Below, piece by piece: positions 1-7,524 of a stretch of DNA of 64,000 nt. The DNA comes from an uncultured Chlorobiaceae bacterium. Its GTDB lineage: Bacteria; Bacteroidota; Chlorobiia; Chlorobiales; Chlorobiaceae. The stretch covers positions 1-64,000 of the forward strand of contig CAIRXW010000035.1 of the NCBI GenBank assembly GCA_903882665.1, read 5' to 3'. Within the stretch, counting starts at the first letter, position 1, and each line of letters opens with the position of its first letter. The position numbers and the translations under genes were made by a program. Under the pieces are notes generated by a model. It ran no database searches, was not told the DNA's origin, and saw nothing but the letters and a program-made list of their open reading frames with translations.

Positions 1-49
1 ATCATCCCTTTTCTAAAAATTATGGAATGATAAAAATAACAAGTTTTTT

Positions 50-448
50 TCAAGTCGGTGACGACCAAAAACGTATCATAACTTGTTTTATTATTAGGCG
101 ATAAACAGTGTTAATTTTTTCAACAACCGGACACCAGTGATAGATCTCCTGTTGTTTTACCTGCTTGCCGAAAATCCACATTGCAGGACCCTTGTTCAGG
201 GTATCCTCCAAAGGCCCATCACTATAGTCATCACATTCAAGAGCCGCAATAATTTTTAGCCTCTCTAATGGTCGTAATTCAAGGTCAAGAAGTGTCTGGG
301 CATTCTTCCCCCTGTCATCACGGAAAAGGATATTCCATATCTTCATTTTTTCCTTAAAGTCACGAAGAAATGCGCTTACCTGCTGTTTACTGGCAGTCAT
401 CCCAAAGAATTCGCTTGAAAGGTCATCGTATAGTATCGTAATTGTCAC
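50..448 (-). CDS. MqsR-like type II toxin, C-terminus abnormal
   Basis: A 132-residue protein. Its central part (FRDDRGKN near residue 42, DYSDGP near 75, MWIFGKQVKQQEIY near 90-103) resembles small type II toxins of the MqsR-like group, in which an FGK-x-VK-x-x-EIYIK strand is followed by a second strand ending CISFH. Here the match stops right after EIY, and the remaining 30 residues are basic and unlike that family. An alternative frame reads ITGVRLLKKLTLFIA and then stops, so a small deletion with a frameshift at about base 140 is likely. In this family the antitoxin gene often follows, but it would lie outside the window. The family assignment rests on remembered motifs and is moderate. 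The frameshift is inferred. Confidence 0.5.
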   Translation of the reverse strand: MTITILYDDLSSEFFGMTASKQQVSAFLRDFKEKMKIWNILFRDDRGKNAQTLLDLELRPLERLKIIAALECDDYSDGPLEDTLNKGPAMWIFGKQVKQQEIYHWCPVVEKINTVYRLIIKQVMIRFWSSPT

Positions 449-688
449 TTTTTAGTTGAATTATATAGCAAAAAAAGGAACTACCCAACTTTTTAGTTGG
501 GATGGACGTCGTTTTTGATTTCCTTTTTTTGCCAGACATACCTTCGTTATGGATGAGCCATCTCTACGAAGTGTTGCCTCTTGGTTTGGTTGTTTGCTCC
601 GTTTTTATGTGCTTCATGCCAATTGGTCGCCTTGAAATTGGCTATCTTCAGAAACTTGTAAGAATTAGCCGCATAATCAATCATCGCG

Positions 689-1411
689 ATGATGACAAAG
701 AAACATCTTTCATTTAACCGCCTTGATCTCATAACCGACAGTGAGCTTGATGAGCTGGAACATTTTCTCATTTCGGATGCAACCCCCGATGAGACCATGC
801 CGATAGATCTCCTTGACGGTTATTTTACGGCATTGATTGTCGGGCCGGTAACGCCCTCTCCCAGCCTATGGCTTCCCCTTGTCTGGGATATGAGTGGAGG
901 CGGTGCAGAGCCGGAATTTGAGTCTCCGGAAGAGGCCCAACATATCATAGAGCTGCTGATGAAAATGAAGAAAAGCATCGTCACGCAACTGTCAGACTCT
1001 TCGGATTATTTTGAGCTACTTCCTGATATCACCGGGCTTGAGGATGGGGAGGTAAAGGATTTACTTATCAGGCTCTGGGCAACAGGATTTATGATCGGTG
1101 CTCGTTGCAGTGGAGTTGACTGGTCGCCGCTCCTGAGTGATAAAAACTCCTTATTCCTGTTAACGTTGATTAATACGCTCAGCATCAGACCTGACGATCC
1201 TGTCCCGTTACCAACAAAAGAAATTCGGGATATCTGGAGGAACATGGACTATTGTGTGATAGAAATCGACAAGTTCTGGCGCCCTTACCGGCAGCAGGAG
1301 CAGGCAAGGGCAAAAGGGATGGACTTGGCAACCGAAGCAGAGCAAACCGGCCGCAATGAGCCCTGCCCCTGCGGCAGCGGCAAAAAGTTCAAGAAGTGCT
1401 GCGGGAGGTGA
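689..1411 (+). CDS. YecA/UPF0149 family protein with C-terminal SEC-C zinc motif (paralogue 1)
   Basis: A 240-residue protein starting at tandem ATG codons. Residues 15-200 match the YgfB/YecA (UPF0149) helical family: an acidic N-terminus, LLDGYFTALIVGP near 41-53, LPLVWDM, and LWATGFMIGA near 130. The last 20 residues form a SEC-C motif, GRNEPCPCGSGKKFKKCCG, with the C-x-C and C-C zinc ligands also seen at the SecA C-terminus. The molecular role of such fusions is not settled. SEC-C may mediate protein or ribosome contacts. A paralogue follows at 1634-2356, and SEC-C remnants recur at 4215-4427 and 10820-10930. No clear ribosome binding site is visible. Confidence 0.85.
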   Translation: MMTKKHLSFNRLDLITDSELDELEHFLISDATPDETMPIDLLDGYFTALIVGPVTPSPSLWLPLVWDMSGGGAEPEFESPEEAQHIIELLMKMKKSIVTQLSDSSDYFELLPDITGLEDGEVKDLLIRLWATGFMIGARCSGVDWSPLLSDKNSLFLLTLINTLSIRPDDPVPLPTKEIRDIWRNMDYCVIEIDKFWRPYRQQEQARAKGMDLATEAEQTGRNEPCPCGSGKKFKKCCGR

Positions 1412-1424
1412 TGGTTATGCACAT

Positions 1425-1624
1425 TATCTTTGGCGGGATACAGGCTTTATCTTTTATCATAAAAGTGGTTGTGAGTATAAAAAATATTTCTTGAAAAAAA
1501 GCGGAAATCACCCTTTTACAGCAAGCATTATATTCGGTGAATTCATAATTCATCGCTGTTTCTGGGCATCGTCAAGCAGGAAAGCCCTCTCTCGTACGGG
1601 AGTTTTTTGATAACGCATTATGCT
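1425..1624 (+). pseudogene. Decayed 5' fragment of an AAA ATPase gene (left copy of a 200-bp direct repeat)
   Basis: By hand alignment these 200 bases match 18559-18758 without gaps and with about 32 differences (roughly 84% identity). The right copy holds 46 bases of leader plus the first 51 codons of the intact ATPase gene. In the left copy the ATG is replaced by GTG at 1471. Codon 8 is TGA and a later codon is TAA where the intact gene has GGA and GAA. The Walker A segment GRRRVGKT has become GHRQAGKP. Similarity stops abruptly at both ends, 9 bases before the start of the second YecA paralogue. The fragment cannot encode an ATPase. It may have supplied leader sequence to the downstream gene. 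The repeat has the same orientation as the right copy and brackets the island. Confidence 0.88.
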
Positions 1625-1633
1625 CTACACATC

Positions 1634-2356
1634 ATGACACAACACGATTTTTCAGATGAGTTGCCAGCTCACATTACCGCCAGTGAGCTGAACGAGCTTC
1701 AGGATTTCCTTGATTCCGATACGGTGCCCCAAAGCGCAATGATTCTTGATGCGCTTGACGGTTTTCTTACTGCGCTGGTCATTGGCCCAGTATCTGTTCC
1801 GATAAAAAGATGGATGCCGCTGGTTTGGGATATGCCCGATGGCCGTGAAACTCCAGCATTTGAATCTGTGGATCAGGCGAAAAGAATGACAAACCTCGTA
1901 CTGAAAATGAAGGAAAGCATCACGACACTATTATCCAGTTCTCCGGATTTATACTGTCCATTGTACATGGTGGTTGATCATGAGAGCGACGAGATGTATA
2001 ACAATTTCGTGAAGTTGTGGGCTACCGGATTTGTGGTGGGGATATACTGTAATGAAAATAACTGGAAACCGTTGCTTGACAGGAAGGAGGTTTTTGAAGA
2101 ATTGTTAATGCCAATTTTTCTTCTCAGCCCCTTTTCGGATGACGCCCCGCCATTGCCAACCAAAACAGCCAATGTCATCAGAGAACTCATTCCTCGATAT
2201 GTGAAAGAGATTCGCAATTTCTGGCTACCTCAGCGCCAGAGGGAAATGGCAAAGGAAAAAGGCGTGGTGATTGCCGACGAAGCAGAACAAACCGGGCGCA
2301 ATGAACCATGCCCCTGCGGCAGTGGAAAAAAGTTCAAGAAATGCTGCGGGAAGTGA
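1634..2356 (+). CDS. YecA/UPF0149 family protein with C-terminal SEC-C zinc motif (paralogue 2)
   Basis: About 240 residues from ATG 1634, which is preferred over an upstream TTG at 1607 lying inside the ATPase fragment. It is clearly a paralogue of the protein at 689-1411: LDALDGFLTALVIGP, WMPLVWDMPDG and LWATGFVVG are shared, and the tail from EAEQTGRNEPCPCGSGKK onward is nearly identical. SEC-C ligands are the C-x-C and the C-C near the end. The bodies have diverged much more than the tails. This fits either strong constraint on the zinc knuckle or gene conversion at the 3' end. It may be transcribed with paralogue 1, but 222 bases of decayed ATPase sequence separate them. Cellular function is unknown. 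Confidence 0.85.
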   Translation: MTQHDFSDELPAHITASELNELQDFLDSDTVPQSAMILDALDGFLTALVIGPVSVPIKRWMPLVWDMPDGRETPAFESVDQAKRMTNLVLKMKESITTLLSSSPDLYCPLYMVVDHESDEMYNNFVKLWATGFVVGIYCNENNWKPLLDRKEVFEELLMPIFLLSPFSDDAPPLPTKTANVIRELIPRYVKEIRNFWLPQRQREMAKEKGVVIADEAEQTGRNEPCPCGSGKKFKKCCGK

Positions 2357-2478
2357 TTTTTTCCGCACATCAATCAAACAGAGTGTTGCGGTCGAGATAA
2401 CCCTTGTTCACGAGTGAGTCACAAGGACGACAGATGCTCGTCCCCGATCCTCCATTTTTTAACTTACCACTCAGAGAC

Positions 2479-3726
2479 TCACAAGCGTAAAGCACGGTAC
2501 AGGTCATCATGTTCAAAAGCGCTCTCCATCCGCTTTATTTCTGCAGGCCTCGCACCAACAGCTTTTGCCATCTCAGCCCAAGTTTGCGTAACATGAGCAA
2601 CATCGTAAATCATTCGATCTGCATCAGCCTTCTGCAATCCAAAAAAATGGGCGACATCACGAACCAATCCGATCGAACAGGTTCCGTCTTCCAGATCGAT
2701 AGCTGTCGTCAGAACCCTCGGTTTCAGATCCTGAGGTGTCGGATTGAGATCAAACACCGGAGACAACATCCAGCCGTGCCTGCTCGACATCAAAAAACCG
2801 TGGTTCCGTAAATGATCGTCAACATTTGATATCAGCACATTGAAAACCATGCGCCGAAACAACTCGGCACGATCCGTCCGAGCCTGGGCACCAAACTCAC
2901 CGAGCGCATCGACAATATCCAGATAACTCCCTCCCTCACCATCCAGATATCCGGTCATGGACATTGCAGACATGAACGGAACTCGCCCACCATCCTTGCG
3001 GTCAAAACGCCGTGAGAGCAGAATGGCTTTACCGGCAATCCTGACCAGTTCATGGACGGGTGTCCTTATCCCCGCCTTTTCGGCAAGCCTAAGCGCAATC
3101 TCTTCCCAGGTTTCAATACTGTATTCATCGTTTTCCTTCGGAAACTTGGCTATCGACAGATGTCCATACTGATCAATAACCGATGCTTTCGGACGCGCCC
3201 CTCCAAGTGATGAACCAGGAGCGAAAATCATCAGGAGGTCTTCATCACTCTCTTCATCACGCAGTATCCGTTCAGTCACTCCCAATAACTTCCCAAGCTC
3301 GAACAACTTAGGTACCCCGGTCTCTGTCAATGACAGAAAAGCCACTTCTCCCGGATATCTGAAGCGAAAGGCGCCCAGACGGGTCTCATCGGCAACCCCA
3401 AGCAGGAAATCAGTTTCAAACAACGTCCGTGAAGCCCGGTGCTCTTTTTCGGCTCGGCGACGCTCGGCACGACGCATGAGACGCCGCCCCCATTGATCCG
3501 GAGCGGAATCCCCCAACGTGCCGAACATTTCCCTTCCAGCCGGTGGAACGAAAATACCACGCCCCACCTTAAGTGAAACGTCTATTGAAAAATGATCGAC
3601 AGCCGCAATCCATCCTTCATCATACTGGAATGAAACGGTTTCCCGTCCTCTGCCGGGCTGTCGGTAAAGCCTGCCGACCAATCGGCAGGAACCTTGCCAA
3701 TCGATATAAACCTCGACCTCAGGCAT
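2479..3726 (-). CDS. hipA: HipA-type serine/threonine kinase toxin
   Basis: About 415 residues with the full HipA layout. There is an N-terminal HipA-N1 subdomain (1-110), then the kinase fold with the nucleotide loop GSSLGGARPKA near 172-182, where the serine equivalent to autophosphorylated Ser150 of E. coli HipA lies. Next are the RRFDR strand near 240, the catalytic loop SNVDDHLRNHGF near 301-312 and the metal-binding FDLNP near 326-330. Family members phosphorylate glutamyl-tRNA synthetase or related targets and induce persistence. ATG 3726 is chosen because it overlaps the upstream regulator stop as TGATG, giving translational coupling. A GTG one codon earlier is possible. All catalytic residues look intact, so this copy is probably active. 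Confidence 0.9.
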   Translation of the reverse strand: MPEVEVYIDWQGSCRLVGRLYRQPGRGRETVSFQYDEGWIAAVDHFSIDVSLKVGRGIFVPPAGREMFGTLGDSAPDQWGRRLMRRAERRRAEKEHRASRTLFETDFLLGVADETRLGAFRFRYPGEVAFLSLTETGVPKLFELGKLLGVTERILRDEESDEDLLMIFAPGSSLGGARPKASVIDQYGHLSIAKFPKENDEYSIETWEEIALRLAEKAGIRTPVHELVRIAGKAILLSRRFDRKDGGRVPFMSAMSMTGYLDGEGGSYLDIVDALGEFGAQARTDRAELFRRMVFNVLISNVDDHLRNHGFLMSSRHGWMLSPVFDLNPTPQDLKPRVLTTAIDLEDGTCSIGLVRDVAHFFGLQKADADRMIYDVAHVTQTWAEMAKAVGARPAEIKRMESAFEHDDLYRALRL

Positions 3727-4055
3727 CACCGGTCATTCCGTTTTCTGCCGATTATACGGGCACGCTTGGGTAATCCTGCCATCGCAAGCTGCTGACCAAC
3801 GCTATCTCTGGCAGGATCTGCAAGTAAGGAAAGATCTTCCAGCAAACCAAGGGCCTGAAGCACAGCCGCATAAATACCGATACTCACCGAAGGATCGCCC
3901 TTTTCAAGGCGGGAAAGGGTTGGCCGCGATGTCGAAGCCCGCTCAGCCACCACACTCATAGGCAGCCTGCGACGCACCCGCGCCTCGTGAACATTGGCTC
4001 CAAGCTTGCGCAGCACTTTCCGCACTGCAGGCGTTGGTAGATGAGGTGTCGGCAT
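3726..4055 (-). CDS. hipB: HipB-like helix-turn-helix antitoxin/repressor
   Basis: A 109-residue Xre-family DNA-binding protein. The helix-turn-helix spans roughly residues 20-75, with SVVAERASTSRPTLSRLEKGD as turn plus recognition helix. It lies directly upstream of hipA with a one-base TGATG overlap, the usual order of hipBA modules. HipB proteins bind inverted repeats in their own promoter and sequester the kinase. A perfect 7-bp inverted repeat with an 8-bp spacer lies 31 bases upstream at 4087-4108 and overlaps a TATAAT-like element. The basic C-terminal tail (KRARIIGRKRND) is typical of toxin-contacting or DNA-contacting extensions. Confidence 0.85.
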   Translation of the reverse strand: MPTPHLPTPAVRKVLRKLGANVHEARVRRRLPMSVVAERASTSRPTLSRLEKGDPSVSIGIYAAVLQALGLLEDLSLLADPARDSVGQQLAMAGLPKRARIIGRKRNDR

Positions 4056-4086
4056 TTGTAATATTGGTATATCCTTAATCTGATAT

Positions 4087-4108
4087 AATGTAACACCATA
4101 TTTACATT
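4087..4108 (-). promoter_or_regulatory. Probable hipBA operator and -10 region
   Basis: A perfect inverted repeat, AATGTAA (4087-4093) and TTACATT (4102-4108), separated by 8 bases. On the minus strand a TATAAT hexamer (4106-4111) overlaps one arm, so a bound repressor would block RNA polymerase. This fits HipB-type autoregulation. Operator assignment is by position and symmetry only. Confidence 0.55.
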
Positions 4109-4214
4109 ATACAAAAATCCGGGATGCGCGTCGATCCATGATCACACCTCACCGCCCACATTCCGCGATTTCTCTCCCTCCTCACTGCGCGCTGCCTTTC
4201 CACCAAGTCCCTGA

Positions 4215-4427
4215 AATCACGAGATGATATTCCAAAATTCCTGCGGGGACTTCAGGGCATTTACACCAATGAAGAGTTACGCCCTGAACGGAAAAAAGGA
4301 GACGGAAAAGCTGATCCGAACACAGGGCGCACCGGCATGGTGCAACAGAAGCCGAGCGAATCGGACGCAACGAGTTATATGCCCCTGTGGCAGCGGAAAA
4401 AAGTGCAAGAAATGCTGCGAAAGGTGA
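4215..4427 (+). pseudogene. Decayed 3' end of a SEC-C protein gene
   Basis: One frame reads a fragment containing IPKFLRGLQGIYTNEELRPE, and the SEC-C tail follows in another frame. The coding trace passes from ERIGRNE to CPCGSGKKCKKCCER only through a frameshift near 4365. The zinc ligands C-x-C and C-C survive. There is no plausible start or complete domain, so this is a remnant of a third SEC-C gene, different in body from the two YecA paralogues upstream. It sits between hipBA and a truncated antitoxin. The longest open frame (4224-4427) is not considered a real gene. Confidence 0.6.
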
Positions 4428-4440
4428 TTTATACTTGACC

Positions 4441-4540
4441 AACTTTTTCTTCTTTGTGAAAGGTCGGCGACAGGAACCCATTCACCTTTTTCAAAGCTAT
4501 CCAGTATTTCCTTCTCTTCTTTGGTCAGTTTAGCCTTCAT
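4441..4540 (-). pseudogene. 5' fragment of a CopG/BrnA-like antitoxin gene
   Basis: Starting at ATG 4540, the first ~32 residues read MKAKLTKEEKEILDSFEKGE followed by WVPVADLSQRRK. This is a typical beginning of small CopG/BrnA-type antitoxins, which carry a K-LTKEE-E-L-SFE-GEW motif before a ribbon-helix-helix tail. Past about base 4441 the frame runs into the antisense of the SEC-C remnant and loses all resemblance. The DNA-binding part and any partner toxin are missing. It appears to be a truncation left by the rearrangement that joined the SEC-C remnant. Confidence 0.5.
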
Positions 4541-4645
4541 GTTTTTCTCCAGGATATTGCAGAGTGGGCTTCCTGCTCGGGATAATGGTTTTCAGAAACA
4601 ACTCTTCCTCGTCAGATGCGACGCATTATGTGATAATGTTATTAT

Positions 4646-5113
4646 TTAAGTGCTTTTCCGGCAAATCTCTTTTTCAATTATTTCCTTTACGAACTCAGGT
4701 ATTTCTTTTGCGAGTGAGTGAGCCTTTGCCTTCAGTTGTTCATAAATGGCGGTTTCATCGCCTTGCCAGACAAGATCAAGTCGCCTGATCTGGCGCATGG
4801 CAATATGGGCGTAGTTTTCCGGGTATGCCCAATAGCATGTCAGACAAATTTTCCGCTCCTTGATGTTGTTCCAATTCTCACAATGCTCACATGACCACGA
4901 TTTCGCACGGTTTGCAGAGCCGGAAAACAGCATAAAATCTTCCGGGTTCTCTTCAGTGCCATCACCACCGACTTCATAAGGGATGCGATGATCAATTTGC
5001 AATTCGCTTTTATCTATCTCATCAAGATAAATGAAACACTTGCAGCCATATTTTTTCGTCAAGGCATCCTTGATTTTTTTTGATAGCCCTGTTCTGCCTG
5101 ATAGTTTTGTCAA
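4646..5113 (-). CDS. HNH restriction endonuclease, C-terminal nuclease part (split gene)
   Basis: A 155-residue open frame from TTG 5113. It contains an HNH nuclease core, with IDHRIPYEVGGD near 40-51 and the distal SANRAKSW near 66-73, plus two zinc-knuckle pairs, CEHC (75-78) and CLTC (90-93), and a conserved helical tail. It lacks a specificity domain. That domain is encoded by the overlapping open frame just upstream at 5110-5355. The junction reads GATTGACAAAA. One extra T (GATTTGAC) would fuse the two frames into a single protein of about 235 residues, a size that suits this nuclease type. It is therefore either a recently frameshifted gene or a TTGA-coupled two-polypeptide enzyme. Its partner methylase is at 5348-6274. 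Confidence 0.75.
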   Translation of the reverse strand: MTKLSGRTGLSKKIKDALTKKYGCKCFIYLDEIDKSELQIDHRIPYEVGGDGTEENPEDFMLFSGSANRAKSWSCEHCENWNNIKERKICLTCYWAYPENYAHIAMRQIRRLDLVWQGDETAIYEQLKAKAHSLAKEIPEFVKEIIEKEICRKST

Positions 5114-5355
5114 TCGCTGAAACGATAAGCGGCTATTTTGCGCCCATCGGAACCGGTAACCCGAAACGTTGTGATGGAAATGCCATGTTCACGAACATCA
5201 CGAATTGCCCTTGGCGGATGGCTATACCCATAGATTACCTTCAGTTCCTCTGTTGTTATAGAACCGTGTGCAAGAATATGGTCAATAACGGTCTTGGGTC
5301 GTTTGGTAGCAATAGATTGGCAGAGATCAATAAAATCTGATGGAAGTTCAGGCAT
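5110..5355 (-). CDS. HNH restriction endonuclease, N-terminal part (split gene)
   Basis: An 81-residue open frame with segments CQSIATKRPKTVIDHILAHG, ITTEELKVIYGYSHPPRAIR and a final GSDGRKIAAYRFSD. It resembles a winged-helix N-terminal domain of HNH restriction enzymes. It begins 8 bases inside the methylase 3' end, so the two are translationally coupled, and it ends in TGA overlapping the TTG of the nuclease frame. Domain continuity across the stop is inferred from the fit of the two halves. If the frameshift is real in the cell, the nuclease is probably dead and only methylation persists. Confidence 0.7.
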   Translation of the reverse strand: MPELPSDFIDLCQSIATKRPKTVIDHILAHGSITTEELKVIYGYSHPPRAIRDVREHGISITTFRVTGSDGRKIAAYRFSD

Positions 5356-6274
5356 ATTCGGTAAGTGGCTCGAGCAGGGCGTACTGCTGCATTTTCGGTT
5401 GATGGTAATCGGTTGGTTTATGGTTGAGCTTTGCAGTCAATGTGGGCGAAAGGTATAAAGATTCGTAGGTAACCTCATCACGACCAAGTAACGTAGCCTG
5501 GCTCGAACGCCCTGCGTCCAGTTCAACACGAGTAAGTTCAAGGGACTCAGGCAGTAACACTCCAAATGTTTTGTCCCCTCTGCGCCCGTCATAGCTTACG
5601 ATATAGGAAATCTCCCGTCTGTTCAGCTCGACAAGGGCAGTGACAAATTCCTCATGATTGATTCCGGAAAAATAACGGGCATCTCGCTCGCCGCATACTC
5701 CCTGGTAGGGCGGGTCCATATACACAAGATCGTTCTTCCTCGCTTTTACCAAAACCTCTCTGAAATCCAGCGAAGAGAATTCACTCTTGTCTTTAAGCAA
5801 GGCAGAGACACCGTAAATATTGGTACGCATGGTATGGGGCAGGGTTCCATGACGTCTCTTGTCAGGGCTTTGATTGAACATCCCGTCAGCATTGTATCGC
5901 ACAGAGCCTTTCACGCATCTTGCCAGCAAATAGAGGAAAAGACGCGGGTCTTGTGTACGGTTGAACTCTGCACGAATCCTGTTGTAATGCTCTACGGAAT
6001 CACCATGCTGCTCATTCCATAACTTCTCATAAAATAACGCAGTATCAATCGGAAACTCAACAATTAAACGCAACAACTCTGCCAATGGCCTGTTCAGATC
6101 ATTGATGAGATAGTTTTTTGCCATCTGACGGGCGGCAGCGGCAATACTGATTGCAGCAGAGCCAGCAAACGGCTCAATCAGGCAGTCAACATTTTGGGGG
6201 ATATAGCGCAAAATAACGTGAGTCAGGTTGCGCTTGCTTCCCTGATATTGAATTGTGTGAGGAATACTTTTCAT
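5348..6274 (-). CDS. D12-class adenine-N6 DNA methyltransferase
   Basis: A 308-residue protein of the D12 (Dam-like, alpha-group) DNA adenine methylases. The SAM-binding motif near residues 33-45 reads IEPFAGSAAIS, the catalytic motif DPPY is at 187-190, and YQGSKRNL near the N-terminus is the D12 first-motif pattern. It transfers a methyl group from SAM to adenine N6 within a target site that cannot be predicted here. It is the first gene of a minus-strand operon with the HNH nuclease halves downstream, which is the organisation of a type II restriction-modification system. No motif is broken. With the nuclease split, it may now act as an orphan methylase. Confidence 0.9.
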   Translation of the reverse strand: MKSIPHTIQYQGSKRNLTHVILRYIPQNVDCLIEPFAGSAAISIAAAARQMAKNYLINDLNRPLAELLRLIVEFPIDTALFYEKLWNEQHGDSVEHYNRIRAEFNRTQDPRLFLYLLARCVKGSVRYNADGMFNQSPDKRRHGTLPHTMRTNIYGVSALLKDKSEFSSLDFREVLVKARKNDLVYMDPPYQGVCGERDARYFSGINHEEFVTALVELNRREISYIVSYDGRRGDKTFGVLLPESLELTRVELDAGRSSQATLLGRDEVTYESLYLSPTLTAKLNHKPTDYHQPKMQQYALLEPLTEYA

Positions 6275-6729
6275 TATCGTTGTTTATCAATTGACAGTGC
6301 GTTCTACATCGAGCCACTCCTGTCCAGTTTTTTCGCATCATACAGCTCCGGGAAGAAGAGAGTAAACATTCCTGAAACACGCAACGCTAATAATATACTC
6401 AGATTGTTTGAGTATTTTTATCAAGGTCAGTACAGTGGCAATTAGTCGAGAGGGGATAATCTCCACCAGTTTGCACGAATACTCTTTATGCCCTGCCATG
6501 GAAACCGATTGTAAGAGATAATAAAGCGCACCTTTTGGATGTTGCATCGAGAGCTGAGCTATTTTGGCTTCGGTGGTACTCATTTTCTCCAGTCGGGGAG
6601 TGCGCAAGGTCTACAGCAGCTTCAAAGCGTCGTAAAAATCAAATTACACTCTTCCTCTCTTTTGTCTTTTTGTGTCTATCGGTATATGTTCTATCTTTGT
6701 TGGTAAAAACTCATTAAAAATAGTCATTA
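6275..6729. other. Intergenic region between divergent restriction-modification and nuclease-helicase operons
   Basis: 455 bases that should contain both divergent promoters. An 89-codon minus-strand frame (6338-6607) includes a segment KIAQLSMQHPKGALYYLLQS that looks protein-like, but it has no recognisable domain or ribosome binding site. It may be a remnant. Codon quality falls off after residue 60. No repeats or tRNA were seen. Confidence 0.4.
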
Positions 6730-7524
6730 ATGCGCATTGCCGACACACATTATACTTTGGGAATCCCCCCTGTTACGGGCGTGGGTTTGTGTGTATCGCC
6801 AATTGTCCTTGATGCTGCGCTGTCGGGCCCGGTTGCTTCACTGGTCTTTGATGATGCGGGCAATGATGAAATCGCCGCTCTGCTTGGCGGCGTAACCGAT
6901 ACGGAGTTTGCTCAAGATAATCTTGATATGCTTCTGCACCATGTGCGAGAACCAGAAGAGTGGCGGGTGGGCGAAGCGCTGGCAGAATACTATTTGACGG
7001 AATGCAGGAACTGCCATTTTCCCTGGCCTGATGGGCGCGACGAGCGCAAGCGTGGATCGAGTTTACCCGGTGCCGATTTGGTTGGCTTCCAATGTGATGG
7101 CGAAACCTATCATTTTGCTTTTGGCGAAGTGAAAACATCCGCAGAACAGAATTATCCACCCGGTACGGCCTATGGTCGGCATGGCTTGAAACAACAGATG
7201 GAAGATCTCCGTGATCGTTCCGAGATTAGAGATGATCTGGTTAAATATCTTGCCCATCGTGCGGTGAACGCAACATGGAAAGTGCGTTTTCAGTCCGCAG
7301 CCAGTGTGTATTTACGCGATAACAGCGATGTACGAATTTTTGGCCTTATGGTGCGGGATGTACCTCCAAATGAGGACGATTTGCGGATTCGGGTGACTCG
7401 ACTTGGGCAGAACTGTCCAACCTCTACGGTCATCGAGTTGCTGGCGCTCTACCTCCCGCAAGGCCGAATCGCAACTTTGGGCACACAGGTTGTGACAACC
7501 CGACAAAGCGGAGGTTCCCGATGA
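6730..7524 (+). CDS. PD-(D/E)XK nuclease-like protein, HamA/DUF1837-like defence effector
   Basis: A 264-residue protein. A GADLVGF segment places an Asp at 116, and FGEVKTS places Glu133 and Lys135. The D...ExK spacing is that of PD-(D/E)XK nucleases, and the ExK pair falls close to where HamA of the Hachiman system carries its own. It is followed, with a 4-base ATGA overlap, by a 1093-residue Ski2-like helicase. A small nuclease with a long helicase in this order is the Hachiman (HamAB) plan. The sequence between motifs is not one I can match confidently to DUF1837, so it could instead be a related nuclease-helicase family. An upstream helical stretch (EEWRVGEALAEYYLTE) precedes the nuclease core. 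Confidence 0.6.
   Translation: MRIADTHYTLGIPPVTGVGLCVSPIVLDAALSGPVASLVFDDAGNDEIAALLGGVTDTEFAQDNLDMLLHHVREPEEWRVGEALAEYYLTECRNCHFPWPDGRDERKRGSSLPGADLVGFQCDGETYHFAFGEVKTSAEQNYPPGTAYGRHGLKQQMEDLRDRSEIRDDLVKYLAHRAVNATWKVRFQSAASVYLRDNSDVRIFGLMVRDVPPNEDDLRIRVTRLGQNCPTSTVIELLALYLPQGRIATLGTQVVTTRQSGGSR

Noticed and set aside
502-717. 71-codon plus-strand frame with hydrophobic segment
   Set aside because: It overlaps the YecA gene start, has no family resemblance and no ribosome binding site. A chance frame in the leader.
1356-1610. 84-codon frame across the first YecA stop
   Set aside because: It starts inside the SEC-C tail in another frame and runs through the ATPase pseudogene fragment. It follows neither coding trace.
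6338-6607. 89-codon minus-strand frame with a protein-like start
   Set aside because: No domain, and the C-terminal third looks random. Kept only as a note in the intergenic entry.
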